Origin: Poritiphilus flavus
Lineage (GTDB): Bacteria; Bacteroidota; Bacteroidia; Flavobacteriales; Flavobacteriaceae
Assembly: GCF_009901585.1 (NCBI RefSeq)
Contig: NZ_WXYO01000005.1
Location: forward strand, 1 to 64,000
Length of the DNA: 64,000 bases
Direction of reading: 5' to 3'
In this document: piece after piece, positions 9,287-21,279 of the stretch
Numbering within the stretch: position 1 is the first letter of the stretch
Layout: every line of letters starts with the position of its first letter
Program-made: the position numbers and the translations under genes
The notes under the pieces: model-generated
What the model was told of the DNA's origin: nothing
Database searches by the model: none
The model's input: the letters and a program-made list of their open reading frames with translations, nothing else

Positions 9287-10228
9287 ATGATATTTAAGAA
9301 ATCCCGCCTCCAGGCTTTTTTATTCCTCTTTTTGGTAAACGCAGCCGTCGTATCCGCACAGGAAGATAAACCGAACCCCATCGTAGGGAGATGGGACCTT
9401 ACCATGACCATGGACGGTGAAGAAAGACCCTCATGGCTGGAGATCAGCAAGTCCGGAAAATCCCTGGTGGGGCGATTCGTTTTTGCTTTTGGCAGCGCCA
9501 GGCCTGTTTCTGAGATAAAAATGGATGGGGAGTTGTTTAGCTTTAGTATTCCGCCACAGTACGAGCCAGGTGAAGATGATATGGCCTTTGAAGGCACTTA
9601 TGTTGGCGAAACGCTCAAGGGGAATATGCGATACACGGATGGCAAGACTTATGACTGGGTAGGAACCCGGGCTCCTAAGCTATCCTATAACGCCAACCCC
9701 AATTGGGGTAAGCCAATAGACCTCTTCAACGGGAAAGATCTCAGTGGTTGGGAATCGCAAGGAGAGGGCGAGTGGTTGGCGGAAGACGGACTCTTAAAGA
9801 ATGCCAAACCGGGAGCAAATCTGCTAACTACCGATACCTTTAAGGATTTCAAACTTGAGGTAGAATTCCGTTACCCGGAAGGCAGCAATAGCGGCATTTA
9901 CCTTAGAGGAAGATACGAGGTACAGATTGCAGACAACAAAGGGCTTGAGCCGAACAGCTTGTTATTTGGCGGGATCTACGGTTTCTTAACCCCCAATGAA
10001 ATGGCAGCCAAAAACCCGGGAGAATGGCAGCAATACGAAATTACGCTGATCGGACGAAGAGTCACCGTTGTAGCGAACGGAAAGGCCATTATCGTGGACC
10101 AGAATATCCCAGGAATCACTGGCGGGGCTATAGACAGCAAAGAAGGGGAACCCGGACCGCTTTTAATTCAGGGCGATCACGGCCCTATTGAATTCAGAAA
10201 AATTGTGCTCACCCCGGCAATGGACTAA
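9287..10228 (+). CDS. Secreted DUF1080 (3-keto-disaccharide hydrolase) family protein
   Basis: 313 residues. A signal peptide spans residues 1-25 (ending VVSAQ). A small beta domain follows at about 30-130 (NPIVGRWDLTM ... DYDWVGTRAP type). The C-terminal concanavalin-like DUF1080 domain spans about 135-310 (DLFNGKDLSGW, FKLEVEFRYPEGSNSGIYLRG, IEFRKIVL). DUF1080 members act on sugars; some hydrolyse 3-keto-disaccharides. The gene is convergent with the symporter gene, with 14 bases between stops, and lies next to a beta-galactosidase, so a role in carbohydrate breakdown is likely. The substrate is not determined. Confidence 0.85.
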   Translation: MIFKKSRLQAFLFLFLVNAAVVSAQEDKPNPIVGRWDLTMTMDGEERPSWLEISKSGKSLVGRFVFAFGSARPVSEIKMDGELFSFSIPPQYEPGEDDMAFEGTYVGETLKGNMRYTDGKTYDWVGTRAPKLSYNANPNWGKPIDLFNGKDLSGWESQGEGEWLAEDGLLKNAKPGANLLTTDTFKDFKLEVEFRYPEGSNSGIYLRGRYEVQIADNKGLEPNSLLFGGIYGFLTPNEMAAKNPGEWQQYEITLIGRRVTVVANGKAIIVDQNIPGITGGAIDSKEGEPGPLLIQGDHGPIEFRKIVLTPAMD

Positions 10229-10242
10229 GGAATCGTACAAAC

Positions 10243-11814
10243 CTACCACAGCCACATCAGTATACCAAAGATGGTAAGGACTAAGACAAGGATCTGGTTT
10301 AGGTAATTCTTATACCAGGGGACATCCTCAAATCCTTCACGGATCAATCCCGGCCTGAAAGTATATTGTTTCATCGCTTCCATATCCGGCGCAGGAGTTC
10401 GGCTGCTTACCACAATGAAAATGATGGCTGAGAGCAGGGCCATTAGCCCAACATTGATGGTGTAGTGCAGGTGCCAGAGATCCAGTTGTTCCAAAACAAA
10501 TAAGATGATTCCGGCCAGGGTTCCAAGGACCAGGGTCCAGAAGGCCCCATCGCCATTTCCGCGAGGGTAGAAAACACCAACCAGGAATATCACGGCTATT
10601 GGCGGAACGATTATGGAAAACATCTGCTGCAAATAATCCCATAATCCCGTAAAATTCTGGATTTGCGGAGCCCATAAAGCCGCGATGACCATAAAGGTGA
10701 GGGTGGCGATACGCCCGTATTTTACAATGTCCTTTTCGGTTATACCGGGCCGCTTAGGTTTTATAAAGTCTATCACCAGTAGCGTAGATGAAGAGTTCAA
10801 CGCGGAGTCTACACTAGACATGATGGCCGAAATAATTCCTGCCAAAACCAGACCGACCAGACCTACTGGCAGCACCTTGGTTACCAGGGTCGGGAAGACC
10901 GTATCTCCATTGGCAATGTCAGGGTACAGGCTTATGGCCATAGCTCCTGGAAAGACCATGATAAAAAGCGGGATAATTTTGAGGAAACCGGCAAAAACCA
11001 CACCCCATCGTGCCTGTTTCATATCTTTTGCTCCCAAAACCCTTTGGAAGATGTATTGGTTTGTAGACCAATACCAGAAGCCCAGGAGCGGAACACCCAT
11101 GAGCAAACCTGGCCAGGGGATCCCCGGATCGTCCAGCGGTCGTACTACGGAAAAGTGTCCTTCCGGAGCCGAATCCACTACCTTACTCCAATCATAATCC
11201 AGTTGGCCAAACAAGATCCAGGAAATTACCCCACATCCAATAATAAGAATTATGGCCTGGATGGCGTCCGTATATACCACTGCCTTAAGTCCACCCCCTG
11301 CGGTATAGATACCGGCTACAATGGCGAGGATCAAAGAGGTTTCCCAAATGCTAAAACCCGGGAAGAAGGTCTGCACAACCAGTCCCCCGGCATACAAGGC
11401 ACCGGCGGTTTCAATAACAATGGTACTGAAGATCGTGACCACGGAAAAGAACAATTGTGAACGCCTGTCGTACCGCTTCTGTAAGAATTCCGGGATGGTT
11501 GTGATCCTGCTTCGCAGATAAAGCGGAATAAAGATCAGGGCCGCGATGATAAGCGGAAGTCCGGACATCCATTCGTAGACAGAATTGACAATACCGGTGG
11601 TATAGGCCGCACCTGCAAGCCCCACAATGGTAGAACCCGAAATGTTGGAGGCAAAAAGGGAAAGCCCAATAATACCCCAACCAAAGGTTCTGCCCCCGAG
11701 GAATAGGTCTTCCCCGGTTTTGGTTCTTCTGGAGATCCATAGTCCTATGAAGAGAACGATTAAAAAATAGGAGATGACAATGCCGATGTCAATGTTCGAA
11801 ATCTGGCTTTCCAT
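10243..11814 (-). CDS. Sodium/solute symporter (SSS family, SGLT-like)
   Basis: 523 residues with about 14 hydrophobic segments. Family marks include GRTFGWGIIGLSLFASNISG near residue 42, GIYTAGGGLKAVVYTD near 166, and AGIISAIMSSVDSALNSSST near 325. These match the sodium:sugar branch of the solute:sodium symporters, which import sugars or related solutes by sodium co-transport across the inner membrane. It starts 18 bases after the stop of the beta-galactosidase gene on the same strand. The pair looks like an operon in which the symporter would bring in the galactoside or its product. Confidence 0.92.
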   Translation of the reverse strand: MESQISNIDIGIVISYFLIVLFIGLWISRRTKTGEDLFLGGRTFGWGIIGLSLFASNISGSTIVGLAGAAYTTGIVNSVYEWMSGLPLIIAALIFIPLYLRSRITTIPEFLQKRYDRRSQLFFSVVTIFSTIVIETAGALYAGGLVVQTFFPGFSIWETSLILAIVAGIYTAGGGLKAVVYTDAIQAIILIIGCGVISWILFGQLDYDWSKVVDSAPEGHFSVVRPLDDPGIPWPGLLMGVPLLGFWYWSTNQYIFQRVLGAKDMKQARWGVVFAGFLKIIPLFIMVFPGAMAISLYPDIANGDTVFPTLVTKVLPVGLVGLVLAGIISAIMSSVDSALNSSSTLLVIDFIKPKRPGITEKDIVKYGRIATLTFMVIAALWAPQIQNFTGLWDYLQQMFSIIVPPIAVIFLVGVFYPRGNGDGAFWTLVLGTLAGIILFVLEQLDLWHLHYTINVGLMALLSAIIFIVVSSRTPAPDMEAMKQYTFRPGLIREGFEDVPWYKNYLNQILVLVLTIFGILMWLW

Positions 11815-11832
11815 TGGTCTTTAGTTTGGTTG

Positions 11833-14868
<3,036 letters not shown>

Positions 14869-14884
14869 TCACAAGACTGCACAA

Positions 14885-14915
14885 AAGAAGGTTGGATTCG
14901 CATACGATCCAACCC
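14885..14915 (-). terminator. Hairpin terminator after the DoxX gene
   Basis: Perfect 8-bp arms GGTTGGAT (14890-14897) and ATCCAACC (14907-14914) with a 9-base loop. Read on the minus strand the stem is followed by TTCTTTTG. It lies between the DoxX stop and the lacZ start. Confidence 0.65.
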
Positions 14916-14944
14916 TACTATTATACTCTGGAATCTCTAATCCG

Positions 14945-15367
14945 CTACTTCTGCATTTTGAGGTAGTAGTCCGCTGAATGCTTTCCGGATCCGTAAACCA
15001 CGAAGAAAATACAGGCCAAAAATACCGCCAATGCGATAAGAAGGTTGTTAAGGTCCATAACACCAATGAAGTTTACCAGGATGGCGCCAATCAGAATCGG
15101 AACCTGCAGTAAGGCACACCAACGGGTAAGGAAGCCAACAATGATCATAAATCCTCCTACAAAATGAGCGCCAATAACATAGTGCATGATCAGCCAGCTG
15201 CCGGGTAGGTTTTCAAAAGGCTTCATTACTTCAGTCATTAACTCCAGGTTAGACATAAAGCTTACGCCTTTTGCAATGAGGAAAACACCAAGAGCTACGC
15301 GAATAAGGTCTAACCAATAATAAGTATGGGCGTTGGCCCATTTGTTTAAGGTTTTAATTCTTCCCAT
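14945..15367 (-). CDS. DoxX family membrane protein
   Basis: 140 residues, four hydrophobic segments (about 17-35, 60-82, 87-105, 108-128), with DoxX marks such as LIRVALGVFLIAKGVSF near the N-terminus and HFVGGFMIIVGFLTRWCALL in the middle. DoxX proteins are small inner-membrane proteins, some associated with quinone- or thiosulfate-linked oxidoreductases. Nothing nearby points to a specific partner. It is probably monocistronic: a terminator follows and the upstream neighbour is divergent. Confidence 0.88.
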   Translation of the reverse strand: MGRIKTLNKWANAHTYYWLDLIRVALGVFLIAKGVSFMSNLELMTEVMKPFENLPGSWLIMHYVIGAHFVGGFMIIVGFLTRWCALLQVPILIGAILVNFIGVMDLNNLLIALAVFLACIFFVVYGSGKHSADYYLKMQK

Positions 15368-15600
15368 GACGTTATTAATTTAGTAGATTGCCCAAATAAG
15401 ATACTCATTTTAAAGGAGATAAAAAAGAGCTGTCGGGTGAATAACCCCTTTATGCAGCCATATTGAATCTTAAACAAAATATTCAAAAATCTAGTCAAAT
15501 AGCTACGGTCAAAAGGCAGGGGCAAAAAAATTTAACAATAAAATGTCCCAAAATTTTATTCCGGCAGATATACGGTTAAACCACGTAAACACTTTTAGGA

Positions 15601-15798
15601 ATGAAATTGGGAGAAAAAATTTTTCGCAAAGATCAGCCGCTTTGGGGTAAACCCGTTGTGGCTTATGACAAGTCTAAAATGAATGAACTGCTTTCGGAAG
15701 TTCCCATTTCCGAAAACGGGCATGAACAAATATCTGCAAAAGCAGCGGTACCAGAGATCTCCCTGGAGACCGAATTATATCTTATCCTTAATTCTTAA
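15601..15798 (+). CDS. Small unknown protein, first gene of a five-gene cluster
   Basis: 65 residues, no signal peptide or membrane helix, acidic in the second half. Motifs include GEKIFRKDQPLWGKPV and SLETELYLILNS. The family is not recognised. It ends 18 bases before the coiled-coil membrane protein gene and reads in the same direction as the next four genes, so it is probably the leader gene of the operon running to 20557. Confidence 0.55.
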   Translation: MKLGEKIFRKDQPLWGKPVVAYDKSKMNELLSEVPISENGHEQISAKAAVPEISLETELYLILNS

Positions 15799-15816
15799 TC
15801 CCTAAAGCCTGTTCTG

Positions 15817-17025
15817 ATGGTATTCTCTGATCAGCAACTGAAGAATATGGCCTATCGTTCGGTAAACCTGGGGATTGTGCCAAAAGAAAACTACATTCTG
15901 GACGAACAGAAGATCCTGAATGGATACAAGTCTAAGAAATACAACCTCAATGAGAAGATTGGGGAATTGGGAGAGTCACTCGCGGAGAACATCCGCAAGG
16001 TGGAGATCATAAAAGGGAAGCTCTCCAGGGAAGTAGCGCTTAGGAATAAGGAAGGCACCCTGAGTATCCGGGAAGAGATGGATTCCCTGATGGAGGTTAT
16101 CAGGTCTCAGAAGGCCGGTATCAAAAATCACATTAGACGGTGTCAACTCAACGGAGATGAACTCTATTGCCCCTACAATATGGATGAGGTCACTTCCATT
16201 GAAGATTTTGAGCCAAAACAAGAAATCCCCCAACCCAAAGTAAAGCAGGGCCCCAAACGAGTACCGTTTTGGGTGTTATATTTGGTTGAGGTCCTCTTTA
16301 TTTTTGGGGAGGGGATCTTGTTTTACAACATCCTCACCGAGACCCATGATCTCCCGGTTATCATTCTGCGGAGTATTTTCTTTATCCCTATCGTTTTTGC
16401 GGCGAGCTTCCTTACTTCGCGGAAAATTTCACTGAAGTGGGTATGGCTCCCTATATTACTGATACTCGGGGTCTATTCCATATTGGGTTTCACAGTAATG
16501 GAGTGGTTCCTGGAATCCAAGGCGCTGGATGAAACCCTGACGTTTTCCGCTTTCCTCATTAGAAACGGATTCCTCATTCTCGGTGCAGTCATGATGGTTA
16601 CCCTGGCGCTCTTCCTTACCAATGCGGTAAAGAGCATCTACAATCATCAGGACCGCAAGAAGGCAAAAATGCCAAAACCTGAACCCGAACCTGAACCCAC
16701 AGAAAAAACTCCACAGCAAGCAGACCTGGATTTTAAGATCCTGGAACTAAAAGGTACCTATGCCAGGCTGAGGAAGCTTGAAAACAGATTAACTAACTCC
16801 CAAGTGGCCGGTAAAGACGAATTCAAACGTATCCTCGGGGATGTTGCTACCCTGGAAAACAGAACCGAGGAACTATCGGCCCAAATCGGGGTTTTTGAAA
16901 AAGAGCTAGGCGACCTGGAAATCGACTCCGTGGAAGAGCTTAGCAAATACAGGGAGCATTTTGAGAATTACAAGGAGAACGCAACGCCGGTGCATTGGAA
17001 GCGGTTCGACTTTAATCATATTTAA
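15817..17025 (+). CDS. Coiled-coil membrane protein of unknown function
   Basis: 402 residues. The N-terminal cytoplasmic part (1-145) is rich in Lys/Glu heptads (about 25-110). Four hydrophobic helices follow (about 152-175, 183-203, 210-232, 241-268), then a Pro/Glu linker (KPEPEPEPTEK near 290) and a second coiled coil (about 300-385). Two cytoplasmic coiled coils around a compact membrane core suggest a scaffold or signalling platform, which is inference; no named family is recognised. It has 6 bases of separation from the following VWA-like lipoprotein gene and is probably co-transcribed with it. Confidence 0.7.
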   Translation: MVFSDQQLKNMAYRSVNLGIVPKENYILDEQKILNGYKSKKYNLNEKIGELGESLAENIRKVEIIKGKLSREVALRNKEGTLSIREEMDSLMEVIRSQKAGIKNHIRRCQLNGDELYCPYNMDEVTSIEDFEPKQEIPQPKVKQGPKRVPFWVLYLVEVLFIFGEGILFYNILTETHDLPVIILRSIFFIPIVFAASFLTSRKISLKWVWLPILLILGVYSILGFTVMEWFLESKALDETLTFSAFLIRNGFLILGAVMMVTLALFLTNAVKSIYNHQDRKKAKMPKPEPEPEPTEKTPQQADLDFKILELKGTYARLRKLENRLTNSQVAGKDEFKRILGDVATLENRTEELSAQIGVFEKELGDLEIDSVEELSKYREHFENYKENATPVHWKRFDFNHI

Positions 17026-17031
17026 GAACAG

Positions 17032-17760
17032 ATGAAAAATTTAGGTGTCATACTATTGTTGGCGATACTCATCACAGCCTCTGGCTGCAATACTGAATGT
17101 GAGCAGGTCACTACCCGGAATATTACCATTCTGGTAGATGTAACCGATTCGGTACTGATAGATCGCGCGAAATACGAACTGCGAAAAGAGAACTTCAAAC
17201 AGCTCATTTCCAAGAAGCTAAATCTGCCGGAGAACCCTAGTTGTTTTACCGTCAATTATGATTTCGGATTTATTTCCACCCAGAGTTATTACAACCCTGT
17301 TTCCACCCAGTTCTCGCAGACCAGTTGGGGCCAGGCCAGGAATAAACTCATCATCGGATGGCGGGATTTCTATGAGGCACACGAGAAGAACCTTCAAAGC
17401 CTGGATTCTCTCGGTAATATGGAAAGCACATCGCTCTTCCCCACATTGATGAAAGCCATCAACAAAACGGATGGTACGGTAATCGTGGTGAGTGACCTTA
17501 TAGAGAATAATCCGGCAGTGAATTTTTACAAGAACCCACCTACCACCCCGGAGCAGATGGAAACTGCCTACCAAAAGATGCAGGGATACTATCTGCCGGA
17601 CAAGGTGGGCACAGGAGCACAGAAAGAAGTGTTGTTTATCGTTTTATCCGAGCCAAAGAATTCCGGAGTAGTGCATAAGGCCCGTGCTTTTTGGAAATAT
17701 GCCCTTGAAGAACAAATTGGGCTTCCGGTGACCTTTGCGGATGGTATTTCAACACTTTAA
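17032..17760 (+). CDS. VWA-like lipoprotein
   Basis: 242 residues. A lipoprotein signal with lipobox TASGC places the acylated Cys at 19. The next strand, ITILVDVTDS (31-40), carries a DxTxS form of the VWA metal site (Asp36, Thr38, Ser40). Candidate further ligands are Thr138 in SLFPTL and Asp155 in TVIVVSDLIENN, in the order seen in VWA folds. I therefore read it as a divergent von Willebrand factor A-type protein in the periplasm or on an envelope leaflet. VWA domains usually mediate metal-dependent binding to a partner protein. The neighbouring penicillin-binding protein is a possible partner, which is inference. Confidence 0.65.
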   Translation: MKNLGVILLLAILITASGCNTECEQVTTRNITILVDVTDSVLIDRAKYELRKENFKQLISKKLNLPENPSCFTVNYDFGFISTQSYYNPVSTQFSQTSWGQARNKLIIGWRDFYEAHEKNLQSLDSLGNMESTSLFPTLMKAINKTDGTVIVVSDLIENNPAVNFYKNPPTTPEQMETAYQKMQGYYLPDKVGTGAQKEVLFIVLSEPKNSGVVHKARAFWKYALEEQIGLPVTFADGISTL

Positions 17761-17762
17761 GC

Positions 17763-18644
17763 ATGCCAGCAGTAGTAGTTTATCTAATGCTTATAGGGTT
17801 GGCATTGCTGGCATGCATTTTATTTTATATACCGAGGAAATATTGGTTCAATAGAAAAGTTGCGCGAGAGGAAGGCCTGGGAACCCTGGTGGTCTTGCTC
17901 ATAGGCATGAGTATTAGCCTGCTCTGCTTTTTGTTCAGCAAATTGCTCTTTTCTGCCTTCTGCCTGAGCATTTCCTCCAGTATCATCGAATACAATATCC
18001 TGATCAACAACGTGTATTGGTACGGATCTGAATTGCTTTCACCCCTGCGCAGCCTTAAGTACCCTTTGTCTTATTTTGGCTTGCATACCCTATCTTATTT
18101 TTCGGGACTTTATGCGGTATTGTATTGCCTGAGCAAACTCAATATCACCTCCAGTTTCAACCTGGCACATGACAGGCTAAAGCTGCAGTTCATGTGTTTG
18201 GGCCTGTTCATGTTCTTTGAGACTTTGCTCTACCTCTCATATCCATTTCAGACCTTCGGAAGCGGATGGCGTATATTTCACAATTTTTTTGCGGTTTTTC
18301 TGGCCAGGCTTCATTTTACGGCCTGCCTCTTTATCGCTGCCTGGATGCATTTCCACTACGATTGGGTCAAGGCCGCTCTGAATTCAGAAGTATTGTCGAT
18401 CCGTTTGAATTGGCTGTCAGACATCTTTCGTTCACAGCGAAAAACGGGAATATTTTTTGTGGCCCTTGGAATGCTTTTTCTCTTGCCGGCGTACATCCGC
18501 ATGTATTCTCCCTCCAGTTTCGGACTATTTGTGTCCATACTTTTCAACGGAGGATTACTGTTTGTTTTTTGGCGATGGGTATGCCCGGCCCTTTATCAGC
18601 TCGTACGATTCATCGCGGACTTTGAAAAAAGAAAAGCATTATGA
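17763..18644 (+). CDS. Polytopic membrane protein of unknown function
   Basis: 293 residues with about seven or eight hydrophobic helices (about 4-24, 37-68, 100-122, 137-160, 172-200, 232-251, 258-280). No catalytic motif or named family is recognised. It begins 2 bases after the VWA-like lipoprotein gene, and its end overlaps the ATG of the penicillin-binding protein gene (ATGA at 18641-18644). Both neighbours are therefore probably translationally coupled to it. A membrane partner for the cell-wall synthase is plausible but unproven. Confidence 0.7.
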   Translation: MPAVVVYLMLIGLALLACILFYIPRKYWFNRKVAREEGLGTLVVLLIGMSISLLCFLFSKLLFSAFCLSISSSIIEYNILINNVYWYGSELLSPLRSLKYPLSYFGLHTLSYFSGLYAVLYCLSKLNITSSFNLAHDRLKLQFMCLGLFMFFETLLYLSYPFQTFGSGWRIFHNFFAVFLARLHFTACLFIAAWMHFHYDWVKAALNSEVLSIRLNWLSDIFRSQRKTGIFFVALGMLFLLPAYIRMYSPSSFGLFVSILFNGGLLFVFWRWVCPALYQLVRFIADFEKRKAL

Positions 18645-20557
18645 GTGACGGTCTTAAAGCCATACTATCTATCATAGCGGTTTTTCTGGCCCTGATACTA
18701 TTTCACATCCTATGGCCATTGCAGATGAAACTCGAACCCAATTCGCATTTCATTTCCGCGGTAAGGGATGAGGACCACAACGTATTGGCCATTTTCGGAG
18801 AGAAAACCATTCTTAATAACCGCCTTACCCAGGAGGAACTCGAAAAACTCAACAAGAAGGGTGAATTGAATAAATTCCCAATTGTCCCGGTGATGTCTTA
18901 CCAGGAATTGCCGGAAAACTATATCTACTTTCTTACCAAAGTGGAGAGCAAGAACTTTTTTGAGTTCGGGAAAGACAATGTTTATGGGATGTCTTTTTCA
19001 GGCATCGCCCGATTGTTCAAAGGGAAGGCAGACGGGGGATCCAATATCCCGCAGCAACTTCTAAAAAATGCCATCCATAAAAAGGACGGCCTGGGAACGA
19101 TTTACCTGTCACGGAAATACGGGGAACAGCTGGCGGCTTTCCAAATGGTAAAATCCGCAAGCCCGGAGGAGATCTTAATGGCCTATACCAATTATTCAGG
19201 TAACTTTTGGTACGAACGGGATTTTTCCGGACTCATTATGGCTTCCTATGCCGTTTTTAACAGGCCTCCGCACGAGCTGAATGACTTGGAAATGTTGCTC
19301 ACAGTAAAGACACTCAAAGGAGGTTACGAACTCAAAAAGTTATGTTCTGATAGGTACGCCAACCGGGAAGTGATCAAAGATCGTATGCTAGCTTATTTTA
19401 GCCTTATTACGGATGATTCTGAAGAGGATCGCCAAAGGCTGGCAAAGATGAAAAAGATGGAGCTGGGTTTTTCCGGCGGTAATCAGTTGAGAAAGACTTC
19501 CGCGCTTACCAATTTCCTGTCTGGCAAACGGGGTAAAGCCAAAGACTATTTCGCGGTGCAATACATTTCTTCTATTAAACAGGAAAATCAGGAACAATTG
19601 CAGAAGGCTGTGGAGCGATTTAAGAAACGGTTTGGTTCCAGCCTGTTCCGGAAGGGTTACAACCTGGAGGTTTCATTGCTGGCGGTGGATATTGAAACCG
19701 GATTGATTGAAGCCACTCTAGGGAATCGCGAAAGCAATGCGGCTATTGCGAATTTTACGGATTATGGCAGTGGTTTCCAGTGTGGATCCATATTAAAGCC
19801 GCTGGTTTTCCTGGAACTTTTTGAGAATTACGATTTTAACGAGGACACCCGGCTGTTTAATGGCGACCTTAAAGAATACCGTTATAACCCCGACAATGTC
19901 AGCAAAAAAATGCGCAACAAAGAGGTGCTGGTCAGGGATGTCTTGAAGTACAGCCTCAATAAGGCCGCGGTTAACCATCGGGTGTATACCGACCCCCTGG
20001 AAGTTGCCCGCGAGGTGGAATCCAGCCTGGCGGAAATGGATATAGCATCAAATCCCTCCTATATTCTTGGGGAGTCTTATGTTCTGGGGACGAGGACCAT
20101 GACACCCTGGGAAGTGGCCCAGGCCTACCAAATGCTTTTTAACGAGGGCAGAATTGTTACGCTTAGTCCTTGGAAGTATATTGTCAACCCGCGTTTGCAG
20201 GACACTATTTTTGATTTCAGAGATCAGAGGCAGAAGCCGCTGTATTCCATCAAGAATTCGGATAGGATCAAAGCGCTTTTACCTGGCGCATTTGAAGCCG
20301 GGGGCACCTGCCACCGGCTGATCCGTTTTTTGCCGGAAAACAGGCAATACTACGGAAAAACCGGTACGACGGGTAAAGCAAAAGACGGCTGGACGGTTTT
20401 AAGCGATGGCAAAAAACTGATTGTGGCCTGGGCCGGTTATGTTAAAAATGAGAAGGGCATGCTAAGTACCAAAGGAGCACCGGAAATACCCTCAAAATCA
20501 GGGGCTGGCTCTGCCGGGATCCTGGCTGCTATGGCCTATGCTCAATTGTATAATTAG
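18641..20557 (+). CDS. Bifunctional class A penicillin-binding protein, divergent
   Basis: 638 residues with an N-terminal membrane anchor (about 5-25). The glycosyltransferase 51 domain (about 75-230) keeps the catalytic Glu102 (in KVESKNFF), GGSxxxQQ (132-139) and RKxxE (158-162). The usual Asp after the first Glu is Ser and the usual HxG is altered. The transpeptidase domain (about 340-620) has SxxK (Ser383-Lys386 in GSILKP), SxN (438-440) and KTGT (573-576). It should polymerise and crosslink peptidoglycan in the periplasm. It is shorter than typical PBP1a and sits in an operon of unknown proteins, so it looks specialised. Confidence 0.88.
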   Translation: MSDGLKAILSIIAVFLALILFHILWPLQMKLEPNSHFISAVRDEDHNVLAIFGEKTILNNRLTQEELEKLNKKGELNKFPIVPVMSYQELPENYIYFLTKVESKNFFEFGKDNVYGMSFSGIARLFKGKADGGSNIPQQLLKNAIHKKDGLGTIYLSRKYGEQLAAFQMVKSASPEEILMAYTNYSGNFWYERDFSGLIMASYAVFNRPPHELNDLEMLLTVKTLKGGYELKKLCSDRYANREVIKDRMLAYFSLITDDSEEDRQRLAKMKKMELGFSGGNQLRKTSALTNFLSGKRGKAKDYFAVQYISSIKQENQEQLQKAVERFKKRFGSSLFRKGYNLEVSLLAVDIETGLIEATLGNRESNAAIANFTDYGSGFQCGSILKPLVFLELFENYDFNEDTRLFNGDLKEYRYNPDNVSKKMRNKEVLVRDVLKYSLNKAAVNHRVYTDPLEVAREVESSLAEMDIASNPSYILGESYVLGTRTMTPWEVAQAYQMLFNEGRIVTLSPWKYIVNPRLQDTIFDFRDQRQKPLYSIKNSDRIKALLPGAFEAGGTCHRLIRFLPENRQYYGKTGTTGKAKDGWTVLSDGKKLIVAWAGYVKNEKGMLSTKGAPEIPSKSGAGSAGILAAMAYAQLYN

Positions 20558-20862
20558 TTTTTTTTCGCTAGTTTTAAACTATTGATCCATATATACTTAA
20601 TATCTCGTATTTATTTGAAGTAAAAACTACTTGCTACCAGATTGAAACGTTATCAAAGCGATAATAACAAAAATGTACCAAACGGTATATATTGAGACTT
20701 ACCGGCTAAAGTAAACATCGGGCCCCGTTGTTTCAAGTGTTGTACTTCTTACCTTCTTATCGCGACCAGACCGCAAATTGCGTTTAACCTCATTCGTTAA
20801 ACAAAAGGCCAAACCACAGTACTGCAAGTAGAAACGCTTATTCAAAAAGTGAAATGTAGGTG
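20558..20862. other. Gene-free gap
   Basis: 305 bases following the penicillin-binding protein gene. There are T runs right after the stop but no convincing hairpin. No exact -33/-7 promoter pair is seen before the next gene. Confidence 0.4.
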
Positions 20863-21279
20863 ATGAATGATCTGTACAAAAAAGAGGTCGAAATAAACAA
20901 CAAGGCCAATAGGGAAAACCCTCCTGAAAGCGAAGAAATACGGGATGGACAGCAGTTGAAACACGACATTTTAGGTATCCGGCTGCTACTGCTCTACCAG
21001 GCCTATCTAAATGGTGAAACCACCCTGGAACCGGAATTCAGGATGGCGATCTGGAGAAGAGCCAGGTTCGATGAGGAATTTCCGGTAAAGATCCGGATCG
21101 CGCAAATGCACCACCCGGAATTCGGATCAGACTCCTTTGATTTTGATGGGGAGAATGCTTTGGAAGATCTGTTCCCGGAAATAGGGAAGCAGACTAAAGC
21201 GACTCCTGCCAAATCCAGGTTTGAACTGATTCAGGCTTATAAGGAAGAAGTCCGTGATCTTTTAAAGGTTTTGTATTAG
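20863..21279 (+). CDS. Unknown soluble protein
   Basis: 138 residues from ATG 20863, preferred to the GTG three bases earlier. Charged and largely helical by composition, without signal peptide or membrane helix; a central part is rich in Arg and aromatic residues (FRMAIWRRARFDEEFP). The family is not recognised. Its last four bases overlap the end of the sigma-like gene on the opposite strand, so the two are convergent, and antisense interference between the transcripts is possible. Confidence 0.6.
   Translation: MNDLYKKEVEINNKANRENPPESEEIRDGQQLKHDILGIRLLLLYQAYLNGETTLEPEFRMAIWRRARFDEEFPVKIRIAQMHHPEFGSDSFDFDGENALEDLFPEIGKQTKATPAKSRFELIQAYKEEVRDLLKVLY

Noticed and set aside
9160-9597. 145-codon minus-strand frame
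   Set aside because: Antisense to the DUF1080 gene, which has a signal peptide and clear domain.
10685-11460. Plus-strand frames opposite the symporter
   Set aside because: Shadows of a well-supported membrane transporter on the other strand.
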